Shown here one piece after another: positions 31,196-34,941 of a stretch of DNA of 34,941 nt. Where the stretch lies: NCBI RefSeq assembly GCF_001477055.1, contig NZ_LDRK01000027.1:1-34941 (forward strand), given 5' to 3'. The translations under genes were made by a program, and so were the position numbers. The notes beneath the pieces are model-generated. The model was not told the origin of the DNA and made no database searches. It saw nothing but the letters and a program-made list of their open reading frames with translations. This DNA is from Leucobacter chromiiresistens. GTDB taxonomy: Bacteria; Actinomycetota; Actinomycetes; Actinomycetales; Microbacteriaceae. How positions within the stretch are numbered: position 1 is the stretch's first letter; each line of letters begins with the position of its first letter.

Positions 31196-32422
31196 TCAGT
31201 GCTCGCCGAGCGCGACCGCGAACTCGTTCGGGGTGTGATCGAGCTCGGCCGTCGCCGTGATCTCGCCGGTCCGCAGATCCACCGCGTGCACGGAGTTCGC
31301 CGCGGGCTCCGTCACGTAGGCGGTGTCGCCGCCGGTGCCGACCAGCGCCGGGTGGGCGTCCTGCCACTCGGCCGGCCCCTCCCAGGCGTCGATCACCGGG
31401 AACTCGTCGACCAGGTCGCCGGTCTCGGGATCCAGCACGTGGATCGACCCGTCGGTCGACAGGATGTACGCGAGATCGTCCGGCCCGCGAGTCACGTCGC
31501 GGAAGGTGTAGCGCACGTTCTCCGGCAGATCGACGACCTCCAGCTTCTCGGCGACGGTGTCGATGAGCGCGACGGAGCCGAGCAGGTAGCCCTCGGCGTC
31601 GGGGTCCGACTTGTAATCGCCGACGACGATCGGGCTCGTCTCCGAGACGAATGCGTTGCCCATGCGTCCGTACGCGTCGGGGGCGTCGAGCTTCGTGAAC
31701 GCGCCGTCCGCGTACAGCAGCGCGCCGTTCTCGCACCCGAAGACGACGGCCTCGTCGGCCGCGGTGCCCTCGCCGTGGATGCCGGGGCACTGATCGCTCG
31801 ACGCCACCTCGTCCCAGTGGTCGTCGTGCGCGTGCAGAGCGACGGCGCCCGAGCGCGAGGTCTCATCGCCCACCGTCGTCACGAGCGTGCCGTCCTCGAG
31901 CTCGATCGAGACGCCGTGGTGCGGGTGCTCCGCCGTGTGGGTGACGGCCTCGGGCAGCTCGCCGTCGACGTGCGCGAGATCGTGGGTGTCGAAGACGGTG
32001 GTCTCGCCCGCGCCGTCGTCGTAGAGCACCGTCTTGCCCGCGTGCCGCACGACGTGGCCCGCGGCCGAGGCGGGAACGACGAGCCCGGTGAGCGCCGGCT
32101 CGGCCGTGTCGAGCAGTTCGAAGCCCTGCGAGGTGGTGACGAAGACGTGCCGGCCGTCGCCGGCGGCGTTCAGGCGGGTGAACTCCTCGCTCTCGAGCTC
32201 GTCGACGAGCTCGAGGGTCTCGGCGTCGAGCACGGCGATGCCGCCCGCGTACGAGACGGCGACGCGCTGCTCGCCCGAGTGCGCGTGCTCCTCGCTCGCG
32301 GAGCCGGAGGAGGAGTCGCCGGCTGCGGCGTCGCCCGCCGTGTTCGAGGAGCACCCGCTCGCGAGCAGTGCGAGCCCGAGCAGCGCCGCGGGGGCGCCGT
32401 ATCGGAGGTGTCGTCGGGTCAT
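31196..32422 (-). CDS. aztD: AztD-like zinc metallochaperone, beta-propeller lipoprotein
   Basis: 408 residues. The lipoprotein signal ends with the lipobox LLASGC (Cys24); a Ser/Ala/Gly linker then carries HAH at 46-48. The rest consists of repeated four-strand blades (for example VAVSYAGGIAVLDAETLELV, HVFVTTSQGFELLDT, AYILSTDGSIHVLDPETGDL) typical of a beta-propeller, with His-rich loops EHPHHG and HAHDDHWDE and a Cys pair (QCPGIHGEG, FGCENGAL). AztD of Paracoccus denitrificans is a periplasmic zinc chaperone that passes zinc to the binding protein AztC; an N-terminal His-x-His is one of its features. The gene follows the zinc-binding lipoprotein gene on the same strand by 29 bp. It would act outside the membrane as a lipid-anchored zinc donor. 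Confidence 0.85.
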   Translation of the reverse strand: MTRRHLRYGAPAALLGLALLASGCSSNTAGDAAAGDSSSGSASEEHAHSGEQRVAVSYAGGIAVLDAETLELVDELESEEFTRLNAAGDGRHVFVTTSQGFELLDTAEPALTGLVVPASAAGHVVRHAGKTVLYDDGAGETTVFDTHDLAHVDGELPEAVTHTAEHPHHGVSIELEDGTLVTTVGDETSRSGAVALHAHDDHWDEVASSDQCPGIHGEGTAADEAVVFGCENGALLYADGAFTKLDAPDAYGRMGNAFVSETSPIVVGDYKSDPDAEGYLLGSVALIDTVAEKLEVVDLPENVRYTFRDVTRGPDDLAYILSTDGSIHVLDPETGDLVDEFPVIDAWEGPAEWQDAHPALVGTGGDTAYVTEPAANSVHAVDLRTGEITATAELDHTPNEFAVALGEH

Positions 32423-32451
32423 AGTGGTGTCCTGCTTTCTTTCGATGGGTG

Positions 32452-33387
32452 TTACTGCGTCAGTCCCTCGGAGATGCGCGCCGTGTTCGCGCGCATCATC
32501 TCGAGGTAGGTCTCTGCGCCCTCGCCCGGCCCCGTCAGCGACTCGGTGAAGAGCTCGGCGACGCGCACGTCGATGTCGGCCTCGCTCGCGAGCACCTGCA
32601 CCAGGCGATCCGGTTGCGACGACTCCGCGAAGATCGTCGAGACGCCCGCCTCCGTGATCGCGTCGCTGAGCTCCTGCAGGTCGGCCGCGCTCGGGGCGGC
32701 GAGGGTCGTGCCGCCCGGGATCGCCGCGCCGATGATGCGGAAGCCGTAGCGATCCGCGAGGTAGCCGAACACGTGATGGTTCGTGACGAGAGCGCGCCGC
32801 TCCGGCGGGATCGCCGCGAACGCCTCCGTCATCTCGGTGTCGAGCGTCTCGAGCTCGTCGCGGTACTCCGCGGCGTGCTCGGCGAGCCGCTCCTGGTCCA
32901 CGCCGTCGATCTCCCCGGCCGCCTGCTCGACGGCGTCGACCACGTCCACCATCGTGGCGGGGTCGGTCCAGAAGTGCGGGTCGGGGGCACCGGCCGCGTC
33001 TCCGCTCGCGTAGGGCAGCGAGGCGACGGCGTCGCCCGCCACGAGCAGGGGAGCGCCCGCGTCGGCGGCCCGATCGAGGTGCTGCTGAAGCCCCTCCTCG
33101 AGTCCGAGGCCGCTCGAGACGATGAGGTCGGCGTCGCCGAGCATCGCGGCCTCCTGCGCGGAGATCTCGAACGAGTGCGGGTCGGCGTTGGGGCGCATGA
33201 GGGTCGTGACCTCCGCCTCGTCGCCCACCACCTCGCCCACCACGTCGCCGAGGATGTTGGTGGTGACGACGATCTGCGGGCGATCCGCCCCGCCCTGCCC
33301 GGGCGTCGCGCACCCGATCAGCGCGAACGAGACGAGCGCACTCGACGCCAGCGCGGCCAGGGCGGGCCACGTGCGCCGCGCCCTCAT
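32452..33387 (-). CDS. aztC: Zinc-binding lipoprotein of metal ABC transporter (AztC/ZnuA family)
   Basis: 311 residues. Lipobox ALIGC with Cys26, then a cluster A-I fold: IVVTTNILGDVVGEVVGDEA, RPNADPHSFEIS with His71, PHFWTDP with His138, VTNHHVFGYLADRYG with His204, and TIFAESSQ with Glu255 at the fourth ligand position. These are the expected zinc ligands. The loop between the first and second His has no His-rich stretch, unlike ZnuA, a feature of AztC-type proteins that receive zinc from a chaperone. Its ATG overlaps the stop of the upstream propeller lipoprotein gene (ATGA). It delivers zinc to the permease encoded at the right edge. Confidence 0.9.
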   Translation of the reverse strand: MRARRTWPALAALASSALVSFALIGCATPGQGGADRPQIVVTTNILGDVVGEVVGDEAEVTTLMRPNADPHSFEISAQEAAMLGDADLIVSSGLGLEEGLQQHLDRAADAGAPLLVAGDAVASLPYASGDAAGAPDPHFWTDPATMVDVVDAVEQAAGEIDGVDQERLAEHAAEYRDELETLDTEMTEAFAAIPPERRALVTNHHVFGYLADRYGFRIIGAAIPGGTTLAAPSAADLQELSDAITEAGVSTIFAESSQPDRLVQVLASEADIDVRVAELFTESLTGPGEGAETYLEMMRANTARISEGLTQ

Positions 33388-34667
33388 CGGCCCGTCTCCA
33401 CGACGAAGTCGGCGGCGGTGCCGAGTTCGAGGGTGCGGGCGACCCGGGCGCCGTCGGCGTAGTCGATCTCGTGCACGACGCCGGTCGCGGGGTCGTTCAC
33501 GTAGGCGCGCTGCGCATCGACGGTGAGCGATGCCCGCCCGCCGCCGTCGGCAGCGCCGACGAGCGGATCGGTCGCCGCGACCTCGGCCCCGCTCCCGTCG
33601 AAGACGCGCACGCTGCCGTCGGGCGCCAGCGCGACGAGGTGCTCCGACTCGTCGTCCACCGCGGTCGCCGCCGCGGGGCGCTCGGGCATCGGGATCCAGC
33701 GCCACGACTGCTCGCGCGTGTCGAGCAGCCACACCCCGCTCCCGTCTCCGAGGCCGGCGACGGTCGGCCGGCCCTTGCGCGCCGAGAACTCGGTCGCCGC
33801 AGGGGCGGCCCCCTCCGGGTAGGGCACCTTCGTCAGCTCGGTCGCGCCCTCCTCGGCGGTCGCGAGCACCGCGCCGTCGGCGCAGCCCACCACGAGGGCG
33901 AGTCGAGTCGTGATGGTGCCCGACGCGTCGGCGCACGCGATCGCATCGACCTCTGATCCCTCCGCGTCGACGGCGCGCAGCCGCTCGACGTCGCCGCCTG
34001 AGCTCGCCTCGGTGACGAGGGCGCCCGTGCCGAGGGGCGCCATGATCCCGTCGTGCGGTGCGACCTCGAGCCGCAGCGTCTCGCGGATCTCGCCCTGCGA
34101 GAGCGCCGCGTTATCGAGCAGCACGGCTTCGCCCGATTCGGGGAAGAAGACGCCGGTGCCGCCCGCGGTCGAGAGCATGCCCGTCGCGACGGTCGCGACG
34201 CCCGAGCCCTCGACCGAGCCCGGTACCGCGGGGGTCGCGCGGTAGTAGTGGAAGTGGTCGACGTGATCCCACGTCCACGCACCGCTGTCGACGATGTCGA
34301 CGCCGCGATCGTCGGCGACGAACGCGTAGCGCCCGTCCGTGGTCACGGACTCGGGGGCGCGCACCGGGCCGAGTTCGGTCTCGGTGCCGTCGAGCAGATC
34401 GAGGAGCGATACGGATCCGCCCGCGTCGATCGACACGAGGTGCAGCGGCGGTTCGGGGGCCTCGACCGCGCCCTCGATCTTGCCGTGACCGGCGCCGGTG
34501 TCGTCGGAGGCGGAGGCTTCGCCGGCGGCCGCTTCGCCTGCGGTCGCGGCGTCATCGACCGCAGGAGCACCGGCGGGCGACGCGCTGCAGCCGGCGAGCA
34601 GGATGCCGAGCGCGGCGACGCCGGCCAGGGCTGCGGTGCGGGATGGGCGGGAGGAGTGCGGGAACAT
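33384..34667 (-). CDS. Second AztD-like beta-propeller lipoprotein
   Basis: 427 residues. Lipobox LLAGC (Cys27), a long acidic Ala/Ser/Gly linker with a single GHG (His61), then propeller blades: HLVSIDAGGSVSLLDLLDG, YAFVADDRGVDIVDSG, DHVDHFHYYRATPAVPG (His135, 138 and 140), GVFFPESGEAVLLDN, and a Cys pair IACADASG and VVGCADGAV. It is clearly a paralogue of the AztD-like protein two genes downstream, sharing the blade pattern and Cys pair but with its own His cluster. An AAAGG site precedes the ATG, which is eight bases after the permease stop. The two propellers bracket the zinc-binding lipoprotein, so it probably handles zinc as well; whether it donates, stores or senses is not known. Confidence 0.8.
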   Translation of the reverse strand: MFPHSSRPSRTAALAGVAALGILLAGCSASPAGAPAVDDAATAGEAAAGEASASDDTGAGHGKIEGAVEAPEPPLHLVSIDAGGSVSLLDLLDGTETELGPVRAPESVTTDGRYAFVADDRGVDIVDSGAWTWDHVDHFHYYRATPAVPGSVEGSGVATVATGMLSTAGGTGVFFPESGEAVLLDNAALSQGEIRETLRLEVAPHDGIMAPLGTGALVTEASSGGDVERLRAVDAEGSEVDAIACADASGTITTRLALVVGCADGAVLATAEEGATELTKVPYPEGAAPAATEFSARKGRPTVAGLGDGSGVWLLDTREQSWRWIPMPERPAAATAVDDESEHLVALAPDGSVRVFDGSGAEVAATDPLVGAADGGGRASLTVDAQRAYVNDPATGVVHEIDYADGARVARTLELGTAADFVVETGR

Positions 34668-34675
34668 CGTGCCTT

Positions 34676-34941
34676 TCACGGAAGGGGAGCGGGGTGGTGG
34701 AGTGCGGGGGCCGCGGGCAGCGGAGCTCCGGCGGCGGGCGATGCGCCGGCCGCGTCGTCGGGGGCGGCGCTCGCCGCGAGCGGGGCGCGCCGGAAGCGGG
34801 TCGTGGCGCGCACGAGCAGGCCCGAGAGTGCGGCGAGCGCGATGGCGCTGGCCGCGATCGATGCGCCTGCCGCAGTGCCGAGATGCCAGGAGGCCAGCAG
34901 GCCGATGCCGACCGCCACCGCCACGCACGCCACCCCGACAA
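34676..34941 (-). CDS. aztB: Metal ABC transporter permease, ZnuB/AztB type (C-terminal fragment)
   Basis: The 3' end of a gene that runs off the right edge. The visible part reads VACVAVAVGIGLLASWHLGT followed by AAGASIAASAIALAALSGLLV, which matches the last helices of manganese/zinc ABC permeases (a Gly-rich LxSxxxxxPxG-like turn followed by a final helix). A Pro/Ala-rich tail of about 40 residues follows. It directly precedes the propeller and zinc-binding genes, so the operon order is permease, propeller, binding protein, propeller. Most of the gene, and presumably the ATPase, lie outside the window. Confidence 0.75.
   Translation of the reverse strand, partial: VGVACVAVAVGIGLLASWHLGTAAGASIAASAIALAALSGLLVRATTRFRRAPLAASAAPDDAAGASPAAGAPLPAAPALHHPAPLP

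Overview
This window comes from a high-GC, Gram-positive actinobacterium, most likely a pigmented member of the Microbacteriaceae (a Leucobacter-like organism is my best guess). Three things suggest this: the GC-rich codon use, a complete C50-carotenoid operon in the Corynebacterium/Microbacteriaceae order, and an LAXTG-type sortase substrate. The genus is inference; no rRNA or marker gene is present.

Region by region. 1-1758: two exonuclease III-family genes in tandem on the minus strand, the first cut by the window edge. 1856-4519: a large LuxR-type (LAL) regulator with a degenerate P-loop. 4635-7777: two cell-envelope genes, a surface protein with a LAVTG sorting signal and an LCP-family cell-wall ligase. 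7840-7930: tRNA-Ser(GCU), followed by a perfect 16-bp hairpin. 8224-15797: a visibly less GC-rich sugar module. On the minus strand, reading in transcription order, it is BadF-type sugar kinase, solute-binding lipoprotein, two permeases, SIS-domain sugar isomerase/deaminase and MsmK-like ATPase; a divergent ROK repressor-like gene controls it. An amino sugar is the likely substrate (inference). 15995-18783: a small membrane protein, a PRC-barrel protein with a truncated DUF2382-like tail, a cation diffusion facilitator with an altered metal site, and, translationally coupled to it, a half-size periplasmic-binding-protein lipoprotein. 18975-21414: diacylglycerol-kinase family enzyme, alpha/beta hydrolase and a DUF6328 membrane protein on the plus strand. 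21428-24879: an acidic disordered protein, an MFS transporter, a small unknown protein and a YbdK-type carboxylate-amine ligase, all on the minus strand.

25062-31140: crtE-crtB-crtI-crtYe-crtYf-crtEb on the minus strand, with overlapping or near-abutting start and stop codons throughout. This gene set makes GGPP, phytoene, lycopene and then a cyclised C50 carotenoid of the decaprenoxanthin type. A divergent MarR-family gene matches CrtR of Corynebacterium glutamicum, and an inverted repeat lies in the shared promoter. The crt operon ends in a 13-bp hairpin.

31196-34941: a zinc-acquisition operon on the minus strand that runs off the right edge. It holds the 3' end of a ZnuB/AztB-type permease, an AztD-like beta-propeller lipoprotein, an AztC/ZnuA-type zinc-binding lipoprotein, and a second AztD-like propeller with an N-terminal His-x-His. 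Two propellers flanking one binding protein is the most interesting part of this locus. The other candidate for a little-described system is the coupled CDF transporter and half-PBP lipoprotein pair.
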